This document shows positions 1 through 5,450 of a stretch of 5,450 nucleotides of DNA, one piece after another. The notes below the pieces were generated by a model, which made no database searches, had not been told where the DNA came from, and was given only the letters and a program-made list of their open reading frames with translations. The DNA comes from CAZDQL01 sp964507325 (GTDB lineage: Bacteria > Planctomycetota > UBA1135 > GCA-002686595), in assembly GCA_964507325.1 (NCBI GenBank), contig CAZDQL010000179.1, positions 1 through 5,450 on the forward strand. Direction: 5' to 3'. Both the position numbers and the translations under genes were made by a program. Within the stretch, counting starts at the first letter, position 1. Every line of letters starts with the position of its first letter.

Positions 1-42
1 ATCGACACGCCGGACACACCCGCGTCCCACCCTCGTGAATAA
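1..42 (+). CDS. Possible C-terminal tail of an upstream gene (partial)
   Basis: Reading from base 1 in frame 1 gives 13 codons, IDTPDTPASHPRE, and then TAA at 40-42. Nine of the 13 codons end in G or C, which is only mildly coding-like. The tail is polar and proline-rich, as many C-termini are, and there is no domain to recognise. If real, the gene enters from the left edge and converges on the minus-strand gene ending at 215. The fragment is too short to exclude chance. Confidence 0.2.
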   Translation: MDTPDTPASHPRE

Positions 43-214
43 TTCGGGCTAGAGCATCCACGCACATGGGGAAAGTTGCCACGGCCCATAGATCCCATGC
101 TCCGCACCGGACTACTGGGAAGAACCGGGCGGTCCAGAGGCGAAGCCGACGAGGTCCAATGCGGCAGGAGCGCGGCTGGCGGGCTCCACGGCGCCCGGGC
201 CCTGAAGCCCTGGG
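43..214. other. Apparently non-coding stretch
   Basis: No convincing gene is seen here. An AT-richer patch, AATAATTC, lies at about 38-45. A plus-strand open frame begins at 66, but its product is an Arg/Pro/His-rich string of the kind GC-rich DNA produces in wrong frames, and it runs into the well-supported minus-strand frame. CATGGG at 65-70 and CCCATG at 94-99 form a six-base inverted repeat with a long 23-base spacer, too weak to call a terminator. Confidence 0.45.
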
Positions 215-220
215 TCAGGG
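200..220 (-). terminator. Hairpin over the stop codon of the 126 aa gene
   Basis: CCCTGA (200-205) and TCAGGG (215-220) are perfect inverted complements around a 9-base loop. The right arm contains the complement of the minus-strand stop codon (215-217). The position suits a 3'-end hairpin for the minus-strand gene. However, the stem is only 6 bp and no T-run follows on the minus strand, so intrinsic termination is not established. Confidence 0.25.
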
Positions 221-595
221 TGTGAAGGAGAGGAGGATCCCCGTGTGGGAGGCGCCCCGAGCCGTGCTCAACGCGTCCAGGGCCGCGAAGCTCGCCGCCA
301 AGCCGCCGCTGAAGAAGGCGTCGTAGTTCACCGCGAGCCCCTTGAGGCGCATCTCCTCGAAGCGGCAGTAGAGGGTCTGGGTGTTCCCGTACATCGGCAG
401 GGAATAGGGCGGCAGATCGAAGCGGGTCATCCCCGCGGGAGTGACGACCGCCCACAGGGCCTGATCGATCCCCGACCGCGGCGGACCGCTGGGGCCGGCC
501 TCGGTGACGACGGAGAAGATGTCGATCCCGTCGTCGCCGAAGCCACCCGTGCTGCCCTCCGCGACCCGGACCTGGAGGGCGTCGAGATGCGCCAT
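215..595 (-). CDS. Hypothetical 126 aa protein, possibly a C-terminal remnant
   Basis: I do not recognise this family. The frame is supported by codon use: from ATG at 595 to TGA at 215-217 most codons end in G or C, and the translation has a balanced composition. It includes segments such as GIDIFSVVTEAG, LWAVVTPAGMTRFDLPP and TLYCRFEEMRLKG, which look like beta-strands, then an alanine-rich stretch LAASFAALDALSTA and a hydrophobic end ILLSFTP. There is no signal peptide or membrane helix. ATG 595 was chosen because codon quality falls upstream. A GTG at 637 is in frame and would add 14 residues (PPPRLDPRARTSA), with a TGA just before it; its only Shine-Dalgarno-like sequence (AGAGGTG, 654-660) is 16 bases away. 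ATG 595 has no clear ribosome site either. The weak start, lack of a leader and beta-rich content fit either a small cytoplasmic protein or the surviving C-terminus of a larger exported protein. It diverges from the hydrolase gene. Confidence 0.55.
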   Translation of the reverse strand: MAHLDALQVRVAEGSTGGFGDDGIDIFSVVTEAGPSGPPRSGIDQALWAVVTPAGMTRFDLPPYSLPMYGNTQTLYCRFEEMRLKGLAVNYDAFFSGGLAASFAALDALSTARGASHTGILLSFTP

Positions 596-727
596 CGCCG
601 AAGTCCGTGCGCGTGGATCGAGGCGAGGCGGAGGCACGTGGCGTCAGTCAGATCACCTCTGTAGCGGTTCGCGTATCGCCTGCGCTCGAGTGCTGCAAAG
701 CGGTGCAGGGGGCGCCGTTCAGTCCCT
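596..727. promoter_or_regulatory. Divergent intergenic region, presumed promoters
   Basis: This gap separates the minus-strand 126 aa gene from the plus-strand hydrolase and should hold the promoter of the hydrolase-propeller pair. I see no convincing -35/-10 pair. CTGCA (693-697) and TGCAG (704-708) form a perfect 5-bp stem with a 6-base loop just before the hydrolase start, and an AGGGGG purine run at 707-712 overlaps its right arm. The run is 15 bases from ATG 728 and 27 from ATG 740, too far for a normal Shine-Dalgarno spacing. The regulatory role is inferred only from position. Confidence 0.3.
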
Positions 728-3199
728 ATGCTGTGCGACATGATCCCGCTGATCGCCCTCACCTGCCTGGTCTCCGCTCCACAAGAGCCGATCCCCATCA
801 CCGAGGTCCTGTCCGTGGAGTCCCTGGGCGTGCGCAGGCGCTCGGCGGTCTACACCGATGCCCTCGAGGCGCGGCTCGTCCGCGGCACCTTCGAGCCACC
901 GTCCGAGGGCGACACCATCGCCTCGATCACCGGGGCGGAGCGCACCTGGACCCGCCAGCAGGCGGGGGAAGACGGCTGGTTCAAGGGCGGGGCCTTCCGC
1001 GGTGGCTGGGCTTGGGCCGAGCTCGAGGTCCCGGTGTCGGGCGCCTGGCGCCTGAACGCCCGCGGGCACTCGATGGTCTTCGTGGACGGCCAGCCGCGGG
1101 CGGGGGACGTCTATGCGCTCGGGAAGACGCGCATCCCCCTGGCCCTCGAGGCGGGCACGCACCAGTTCCTCTTCCGCTGCGGGCGTGGGCGGCTGACCGC
1201 CACCCTCGAGCCGGCCCCCGGGGCGGTGTACCTGGAGGAGAAGGACCGCACCCTGCCGGACGTGGTGCGCGGCGAGGGGGGGACCCTGCTGATGGGTCTG
1301 ATCGTGGCCAACGCGGGAGAGTCGGTCGCACGGGGGTACCGGGCGCTGGTCACCACTCCGGATGGGGTGACCACCGCCACCGAGCTGCCCTCGCTCCACG
1401 CCTCCTCGATGCGCAAGTGCACGATCGCGGTCCAGGTGCCGGAGGAGTTGGAGGGGGACCAGCTCCAGCTCTCCCTTCAGTTGGAGGCTTCCGACGGCAG
1501 CGACGTGGGCGAAGCGCTCGAGCTGACGCTCCCCATCCGCGACCCGTACGCAAAACACCAGCGCACCTTCCTGAGTGAGATCGACGGCAGCGTGCAGTAC
1601 TTCGCGGTGACCCCTCCGCCCGCCGAGCCAGAGGTAATCCCTGCGCTGATCCTCACCCTGCACGGCGCCGGCGTCGAGGCGCGCGGCCAGGCCAACGCCT
1701 ACGGCCAGAAGGAGTGGGCCTACATCGTGGCCCCCACCAACCGCCGCCCCTTCGGCTTCGACTGGGAGGACTGGGGGCGCTGGGACACCATCGAGGTGCT
1801 GGAGCGCGCCCAGGAGCTTTTCTGGACCGATCCGCGCCGCACCTACCTGACCGGCCACTCGATGGGAGGGCACGGCGTCTGGCAGGTGGGAGCCCAGTTC
1901 CCCGGCCGCTTCGCCGCCATCGCGCCCAGCGCGGGGTGGTGCGACTTCTGGAGCTACGCCGGTGGAGGCACCTTCGACGTCGAGGACCCGCTGGGGCCGA
2001 TGATGACCCGCGCGGCGAACGCCAGCCGCACGGGACTCCTGATCGACAACTACCGCGGCGTGGGGGTCTACGTGCTGCACGGAGAGGCGGATGACAACGT
2101 GCCCGTGCGCGAGGCGCGCGCCATGCGCACCAAGCTGGCCGAGTTCCACTCCAACTTCGCCTACTACGAGCGGCCGGGGGCCGGCCACTGGTGGGGCAGC
2201 GCCTGCGTGGACTGGCCGCCGCTGATGGCCTTCCTGCAGGAGAACACCCTGCCCGCACCGTGGACGGAGCTCGAGGTGGAATTCACCACCGTCAGCCCCG
2301 CGGCCAACAGCACCTCCAGGTGGCTGTCGGTGGAGGCGCAGGAGCGCTGGCTGGAGCCGAGCCGTGCCCGCGCCCGTCTGAAGCCCGACGACTACGTGCT
2401 GGAGCTGGAGCTCGAGAACGTCACGCGGGTCGCCATCGACCTGGCCGCCCTCTCGATGCCGCGCGATGAGAAGGACGCCCCCCTGCCGGAGGATGGGGAG
2501 CTCCGCGTGAAGCTCGGCCAGCAGGAGCTCCAGGTCCGCTACGGCAGCGCGGACGCCACGCTGCGGCTGGCGCGGGGAGCGGACGGTCTGTGGAGCGAGG
2601 TGGACTCGCTCTCCCCCGGGCACAAGCACCCCGAGCGTTGCGGCCCCTTCAAGGACGCCTTCCGCCGGCGGATGGTCTTCGTCTACGGCACGGCGGGCAC
2701 CCCCGAGGAGAACGCCTGGGCCTTCCAGAAGGCGCGCTACGACCACGAGACGTGGCGCTACCGCGGCAACGGAGCGGTGGACGTGCTGGCGGACGTCGAC
2801 TTCGAGCCGGAGGATCACCCCGACCGCAACGTGATCCTCTACGGCAACGCGGACACCAACTCGGCTTGGTCCCGGGTCCTGGAGGAAGAGGCCTTCGACC
2901 TGCGCCGCGGCCGACTGCGGGTCGGCGAGCGCACCCTGGAGGGGGACGACCTGGCCCTGCTCGCGGTCCATCCGCGCAAGGACAGCGACTCGGCCAGCGT
3001 GGCGGTGATCGGCGGCACCGGACTCCCCGGCTGCCGCGCCACCACGGGCCTGCCCTACTTCGTCTCGGGGGTCGCTTACCCGGACTGGACGGTGATCGGC
3101 GCCGAGCTCTCGAGCGAGGGTCTCGGCGGCGTGCGCGGAGCGGGGTTTTTCGGCCCCGACTGGGACACCGGCACGGGCGCCGAGGCGGCTTGGCGTTGA
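728..3199 (+). CDS. Secreted prolyl-oligopeptidase-like alpha/beta hydrolase
   Basis: This is a probable exported serine hydrolase (esterase or peptidase) of the alpha/beta fold, 823 aa from ATG 728 or 819 aa from ATG 740. A TAG at 662-664 limits any further extension. Numbering here is from 728. A hydrophobic leader, MIPLIALTCLVSA, is followed by a domain (about 45-175) with an FVDGQPRAGDVY motif and beta-rich character, like PA14 or carbohydrate-binding modules, and then a second beta-rich segment (about 180-275). The catalytic domain (about 285-510) shows an oxyanion-loop HGAG at 312-315, nucleophile Ser378 in GHSMGG, a likely acid Asp455 in HGEADDNVP, and His487 in GAGHWW. The C-terminal part (about 515-823) has FVYGTAG at 651 and DRNVILYGNADTN at 699, a module I associate with planctomycetal members of this group. 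The substrate cannot be told. It is the first gene of a probable two-gene operon. Neither start gives a leader with a Lys or Arg before the hydrophobic core, which weakens the signal-peptide call, and no lipobox is present. Confidence 0.88.
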   Translation: MLCDMIPLIALTCLVSAPQEPIPITEVLSVESLGVRRRSAVYTDALEARLVRGTFEPPSEGDTIASITGAERTWTRQQAGEDGWFKGGAFRGGWAWAELEVPVSGAWRLNARGHSMVFVDGQPRAGDVYALGKTRIPLALEAGTHQFLFRCGRGRLTATLEPAPGAVYLEEKDRTLPDVVRGEGGTLLMGLIVANAGESVARGYRALVTTPDGVTTATELPSLHASSMRKCTIAVQVPEELEGDQLQLSLQLEASDGSDVGEALELTLPIRDPYAKHQRTFLSEIDGSVQYFAVTPPPAEPEVIPALILTLHGAGVEARGQANAYGQKEWAYIVAPTNRRPFGFDWEDWGRWDTIEVLERAQELFWTDPRRTYLTGHSMGGHGVWQVGAQFPGRFAAIAPSAGWCDFWSYAGGGTFDVEDPLGPMMTRAANASRTGLLIDNYRGVGVYVLHGEADDNVPVREARAMRTKLAEFHSNFAYYERPGAGHWWGSACVDWPPLMAFLQENTLPAPWTELEVEFTTVSPAANSTSRWLSVEAQERWLEPSRARARLKPDDYVLELELENVTRVAIDLAALSMPRDEKDAPLPEDGELRVKLGQQELQVRYGSADATLRLARGADGLWSEVDSLSPGHKHPERCGPFKDAFRRRMVFVYGTAGTPEENAWAFQKARYDHETWRYRGNGAVDVLADVDFEPEDHPDRNVILYGNADTNSAWSRVLEEEAFDLRRGRLRVGERTLEGDDLALLAVHPRKDSDSASVAVIGGTGLPGCRATTGLPYFVSGVAYPDWTVIGAELSSEGLGGVRGAGFFGPDWDTGTGAEAAWR

Positions 3200-3217
3200 G
3201 AATCAGGCGCGAGAAGC

Positions 3218-3221
3218 GGAG
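3218..3221 (+). promoter_or_regulatory. Ribosome binding site that decides the propeller start
   Basis: GGAG at 3218-3221 abuts ATG 3222 directly, which leaves no spacing for initiation there, but it sits 6 bases before ATG 3228. This favours 3228 as the true start and removes the Met-Thr that the longer version would add. Confidence 0.6.
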
Positions 3222-3227
3222 ATGACC

Positions 3228-4700
3228 ATGCAACGACACACGACCCTCACCCCGGCGGCGCTCCTCCTGGCAGCCCTCGCCATCCCCGCCGCAGGCCAAG
3301 AGCAGTGGAGCCAGTTCCGCGGCCCGGGCGGCAGCGGCCTGGCCCCCGACGCCGCGCCACTGCCGGTGCAGCTCGACCTGGAGAGCAATCTGCGCTGGCG
3401 CTGCGAGCTCCCCCCCGGACACTCCTCTCCCTGCATCCACGGCGATCGCATCTTCGTCACCGGCGCCACCGACCGGGAACTCCTGACGATCTGCCTCGAC
3501 CGCAAGACGGGGGCGGTGCTCTGGCAGCGCGGGGCCTTGAGCGACATGTTCGAGAGCCGCCACCGCATCAACGGGCCCGCCACCCCCTCCCCCACCACCG
3601 ACGGGAAGCACGTCTGCGTCTACTTCGGCTCCTGCGGACTGATCTGCTACGACTTCGAGGGGCGGGAGCTCTGGATGCGTCGCATGCGCATCCCCGAGAA
3701 CATGTACGGCACCGCGGCTTCGCCGATCATGGCGGAGGGCATGCTGATCTTCCTGAACGACAACGCGGGTCAGTCCTCCCTCGAGGCGCTCGACCCGACC
3801 GACGGCTCGACGCTGTGGCGCAAGGCGCGGCCGACCTTCCCCGCCGGTTGGTCCTCCCCCATGCTCTGGCGCAATGGCGAGGTGGACGAGTTGGTGATCT
3901 ACGGCGTGGGCTGGATCACCGCCTACGACCTGGCCGACGGCGCGGAGCGCTGGTCCGTTCCGGGTATGACCGACGAGCCCTGCATCACGCCGGTCAGCGG
4001 CGATGGGCTGGTCTTCGTCACCTCCTACAACATGCGCACCAACCCGGAGGTGATCGGCCTGCCCGAGTACGCCGAGCTCCTGGAGGACTACGACGGGGAC
4101 GAGGACGGGGAGCTGACCTACGACGAGGTGCGCTCCAACCCGAGCATCCTCTCGCGCTACGACGCCGACGGCGAGGGGGACCACCCCCTGGCGGGCTTCT
4201 TCCGCTTCCTGGACCGCAACCGCGACGGGCGCCTCACCGAGCAGGAGTGGGGCCACATGCGCGCCTTCCTGGATCAGTTCCAGTTCCACAACGCGCTGCT
4301 CGCGCTGCGCCCGGGGACGGAGGGGGGGCAGGTCGAGATCGCCTGGCAGCACGGTCGGGGCGTGCCCGAGTGCCCGTCGCCGCTGCACCTCGACGGGCTG
4401 GTCTACGTGGTCAAGAACGGCGGCATCCTCACCTGTCTCGACGCCCGCACGGGGGAGGTCGCCTACCAGAGCCGACTCGAGGCCGGTGGCCCGTACTACG
4501 CCTCCCCCGTGGCGGGGGACGGCAAGGTCTACACCACCTCCGCCCGGGGGGTGGTGACGGTGCTCAGCGCGGGGCGCGAGCTGAAGGTCCTCTCCCAGAA
4601 CGACCTCGGCGAGCGCATCATGGCGACTCCGGCGCTGGTCGAAGGCACGGTCTACGTGCGTACGGAGACGGAGCTACTGGCCTTCGACGACGCGGAGTGA
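3228..4700 (+). CDS. Exported PQQ-like beta-propeller with inserted EF-hands
   Basis: This is a 490 aa protein of the PQQ-binding-like (quinoprotein-dehydrogenase-like) propeller superfamily. The start at 3228 is set by GGAG six bases upstream; 3222 is an alternative. An N-terminal signal peptide (Arg3, then a Leu/Ala-rich core ending IPAAG) is followed by WSQFRGPGGSG, the usual opening of such proteins. Blade-type motifs of the form D-x3-G-x3-W/Y occur at about residues 91 (LDRKTGAVLW), 189 (LDPTDGSTLW), 234 (YDLADGAERW) and 405 (LDARTGEVAY). Between the last two lie two canonical EF-hand loops: 289-300 (D, D, D, G, L, E at positions 1, 3, 5, 6, 8, 12) and 329-340 (D, N, D, G, L, E). A degenerate acidic stretch, YDADGEGD, lies between them. 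Calcium binding and an extracytoplasmic location are likely. Relatives often act as structural or binding propellers, so PQQ use and enzyme activity are not implied. It follows the hydrolase by 28 bp, and its last 49 bp overlap the convergent DoxX-like gene. Confidence 0.88.
   Translation: MQRHTTLTPAALLLAALAIPAAGQEQWSQFRGPGGSGLAPDAAPLPVQLDLESNLRWRCELPPGHSSPCIHGDRIFVTGATDRELLTICLDRKTGAVLWQRGALSDMFESRHRINGPATPSPTTDGKHVCVYFGSCGLICYDFEGRELWMRRMRIPENMYGTAASPIMAEGMLIFLNDNAGQSSLEALDPTDGSTLWRKARPTFPAGWSSPMLWRNGEVDELVIYGVGWITAYDLADGAERWSVPGMTDEPCITPVSGDGLVFVTSYNMRTNPEVIGLPEYAELLEDYDGDEDGELTYDEVRSNPSILSRYDADGEGDHPLAGFFRFLDRNRDGRLTEQEWGHMRAFLDQFQFHNALLALRPGTEGGQVEIAWQHGRGVPECPSPLHLDGLVYVVKNGGILTCLDARTGEVAYQSRLEAGGPYYASPVAGDGKVYTTSARGVVTVLSAGRELKVLSQNDLGERIMATPALVEGTVYVRTETELLAFDDAE
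4080..4250 (+). other. EF-hand pair inserted in the propeller
   Basis: The loop at 4092-4127 encodes DGDEDGELTYDE and the loop at 4212-4247 encodes DRNRDGRLTEQE. Both satisfy the 12-residue EF-hand pattern, with acidic or Asn ligands at positions 1, 3 and 5, Gly at 6, Leu at 8 and Glu at 12. They are 28 residues apart, with an aromatic-rich helix-like segment (FFRFL) before the second. The insert interrupts the run of blade motifs rather than sitting at a terminus. Confidence 0.8.
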
Positions 4701-5068
4701 GGGCGGCGTAGCCACAGGCTGGTGAAGCAGGCCAGCAGGGTGACGATCGCCATGCCGAAGAGCATCCCGCCGTCGCCCGCCACCTCGATCCCCAGCTGGG
4801 TCAGGTGTGAGCCGATCGCGCCCATCATCAAGAGGATCCCCAGGAGCGCCCCGAGCGTGGGTCGCGCCAGGAGCAAGAGCACCGCCACCAGCTCCACCAC
4901 GCCGGTGCCGATGCGGCCCCAGGGTTCGACCCCCAGGGTGCGGAAGAGCTCCACCGCCTCCGGGGCGGCGGTGAACTTGAAGAAGAGCGTCTGACCGAGG
5001 ATCGCCACCGCGATCAAGCGCGGGATCCAACTCCAATCGATACGGCGGGTGCTGGTGGCTGCGACCAC
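4652..5068 (-). CDS. DoxX-like small integral membrane protein
   Basis: This 138 aa protein has four predicted membrane segments at about residues 15-32, 52-69, 70-90 and 100-120. The sequence FFKFTAAPEAVELFRTLGVE followed by PWGRIGTGVVEL matches the first loop and second helix typical of DoxX-family proteins, and the length is normal for them. The family is named after a subunit of archaeal thiosulfate:quinone oxidoreductase, but most bacterial members have no proven reaction, so no enzyme activity is claimed. The start is GTG at 5066-5068, chosen because AGGAAG lies exactly six bases upstream. The open frame continues to 5407, but the added part is an Arg/Pro/Gly-rich string that overlays the DinB-like gene in another frame. 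The C-terminal tail after the last helix is Ser-rich (SASSKASSSVSVRT) and is encoded in the 49 bp that overlap the end of the propeller gene. It lies 104 bp downstream of the DinB-like segment and may be co-transcribed with it. Confidence 0.82.
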   Translation of the reverse strand: MVAATSTRRIDWSWIPRLIAVAILGQTLFFKFTAAPEAVELFRTLGVEPWGRIGTGVVELVAVLLLLARPTLGALLGILLMMGAIGSHLTQLGIEVAGDGGMLFGMAIVTLLACFTSLWLRRPHSASSKASSSVSVRT

Positions 5069-5172
5069 GGCTGGCTTCCTTTCTCCCGGAGCCCAACTTC
5101 GGGGATGCCTGCACTTCGGAGGGATGCGCCGGTCGTGACCTACGCGTGCGGTGTTTCTGCGGGACCCGCCGC
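5069..5172. other. Gap between DinB-like and DoxX-like genes
   Basis: These 104 bases separate two same-strand genes. Apart from the DoxX-like ribosome site at its left end and the hairpin arm at its right end, I see no motif. It is long enough to hold a promoter for the DoxX-like gene, but none is recognisable. Confidence 0.35.
5075..5080 (-). promoter_or_regulatory. Shine-Dalgarno site of the DoxX-like gene
   Basis: On the minus strand AGGAAG (5080 to 5075) precedes GTG 5068 with the six bases CCAGCC between. It is part of a longer purine run, GGGAGAAAGGAAG. It fixes the non-ATG start and argues against the much longer upstream open frame. Confidence 0.65.
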
Positions 5173-5187
5173 TCAGCGTGACGGGTC
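5163..5187 (-). terminator. Hairpin over the stop codon of the DinB-like segment
   Basis: GACCCG (5163-5168) and CGGGTC (5182-5187) are perfect inverted complements. Inside them CGC (5170-5172) and GCG (5176-5178) also pair, leaving the complement of the stop codon (5173-5175) in the tip. This could be a 3'-end hairpin limiting read-through into the DoxX-like gene. No T-run follows on the minus strand, so intrinsic termination is unproven. Confidence 0.3.
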
Positions 5188-5450
5188 GGGGCTCGCGTCG
5201 TCGTAGAACGCCAGATCGTGCCCCGCGCCCGCCCGGGCCTTGGCGATCCAGACCGCCTGGCCCGCGTGTCAGGAGAAGTGCTCGACCACGTGGTAGACCG
5301 CTTGCAGGCCGCTGGGGTCGCCACCGCGGGCCAGGGAAGCGGCTGCGGAGTCGCGTTCCAGGGCTGGGGGTGCGCCGAAGCCCCCGATCCACGGGCCGAG
5401 GCGACACTTGGGCAGGGGAGAATCGACCCGCAGCGACCCAGAGATCAGCG
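5173..5450 (-). pseudogene. DinB/DUF1572-like C-terminal segment with in-frame TGA
   Basis: Read on the minus strand from 5448, the frame encodes 59 codons, then TGA at 5269-5271, then 31 more codons to TGA at 5173-5175. Around the first TGA it reads GLQAVYHVVEHFS, stop, HAGQAVWIAKARAG, and ends HDLAFYDDASPDPSR. This matches the last two helices of DinB-like proteins (DUF1572 type), where E-H-x3-H-x-G-Q supplies metal-ligand histidines and a F-Y-D ending is common. The TGA replaces the residue just before the second His, where bulky or small residues such as Trp, Met or Gly are usual. Coding quality continues past it: only 2 of 31 codons end in A or T, against 11 of 59 before it. The part nearest the window edge (through about GGDPS) is less family-like. 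The gene is cut by the window edge, so its start and N-terminal helices are unseen. A TGG-to-TGA nonsense mutation is the simplest explanation; sequencing error or recoding are alternatives. Confidence 0.65.
5234..5264 (-). other. Stem-loop immediately after the in-frame TGA
   Basis: On the minus strand, five bases after the TGA, CGGGCC (5264-5259) pairs perfectly with GGCCCG (5239-5234). Inside, after a small internal loop (A against AA), GGCG (5257-5254) pairs with CGCC (5245-5242), capped by the 8-base loop GTCTGGAT. The layout resembles a bacterial selenocysteine insertion element, with a G opening the loop, but GC-rich coding DNA forms such stems readily. Confidence 0.35.

Noticed and set aside
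65..99. CATGGG / CCCATG inverted repeat as a terminator or operator
   Set aside because: Only six bases per arm with a 23-base spacer, and a competing CCCAT at 85-89. It is not distinguishable from chance.
66..326. 86-codon plus-strand frame
   Set aside because: Highly basic, low-complexity product that overlaps the better-supported minus-strand frame at 215-595. No ribosome site.
607..1578. 323-codon plus-strand frame over the start of the hydrolase
   Set aside because: Out-of-frame shadow with Arg/Gly/Pro-rich content. The hydrolase frame has the recognisable domains.
719..2971. 750-codon open frame on the minus strand
   Set aside because: It is antisense to the hydrolase, which carries a full catalytic triad and family motifs. 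The product is a Val/Gly/Arg/His-rich string without domains, as expected from the opposite strand of GC-rich coding DNA.
2649..4388. 579-codon open frame on the minus strand
   Set aside because: It crosses antisense over both the hydrolase and the propeller. The second half degenerates to Arg/Pro/Ser repeats and no motif is seen.
3305..4711. 468-codon plus-strand frame overlapping the propeller
   Set aside because: It is the +1 shadow of the propeller gene: extremely Arg/Gly/Pro-rich, with no domain and no leader.
5069..5407. N-terminal extension of the DoxX-like protein to 251 residues
   Set aside because: The extra 113 residues are an Arg/Gly/Pro-rich string overlying the DinB-like frame. 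A well-spaced ribosome site marks GTG 5068 as the start.
1..5450. tRNA, rRNA, CRISPR array, insertion sequence or riboswitch
   Set aside because: No regularly spaced repeats, cloverleaf-like arms, transposase motifs or flanking inverted and direct repeats were seen on either strand.

Overview
The window is a GC-rich bacterial segment. Its two central proteins (an exported prolyl-oligopeptidase-like hydrolase with a characteristic C-terminal module, and an exported PQQ-like beta-propeller carrying EF-hands) look like those common in high-GC Planctomycetota. That assignment rests on protein style alone: the window has no rRNA, tRNA or other phylogenetic marker.

Layout: bases 1-42 may hold the tail of a plus-strand gene. 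Bases 215-595 carry a short minus-strand gene or remnant (126 aa) with strong coding signal and no recognised function. A divergent gap of about 140 bp follows. Then come two plus-strand genes that probably form an operon: an 819-823 aa secreted serine hydrolase (728/740-3199) and a 490 aa secreted beta-propeller (3228-4700), separated by 28 bp. On the minus strand, entering from the right edge, lies a DinB/DUF1572-like C-terminal coding segment (5173-5450) interrupted by an in-frame TGA, followed downstream by a 138 aa DoxX-like membrane protein (4652-5068). The DoxX-like gene converges on the beta-propeller gene and their ends overlap by 49 bp.

How the genes fit together: the hydrolase and propeller both appear to be exported and are co-oriented, which suggests a shared envelope or extracellular job such as breakdown or handling of an ester or peptide substrate. 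No substrate can be read from the sequence. The DinB-like and DoxX-like genes are a separate minus-strand unit.

The most interesting spot is the TGA at 5269-5271. It falls inside the conserved H-x3-H-x-G-Q metal-site motif of the DinB-like protein, coding quality continues after it, and it is followed at once by a good two-part stem-loop. A nonsense mutation (pseudogene) is the simplest reading, but recoding, including selenocysteine, deserves a check. No CRISPR array, insertion sequence, tRNA or integrase was found.
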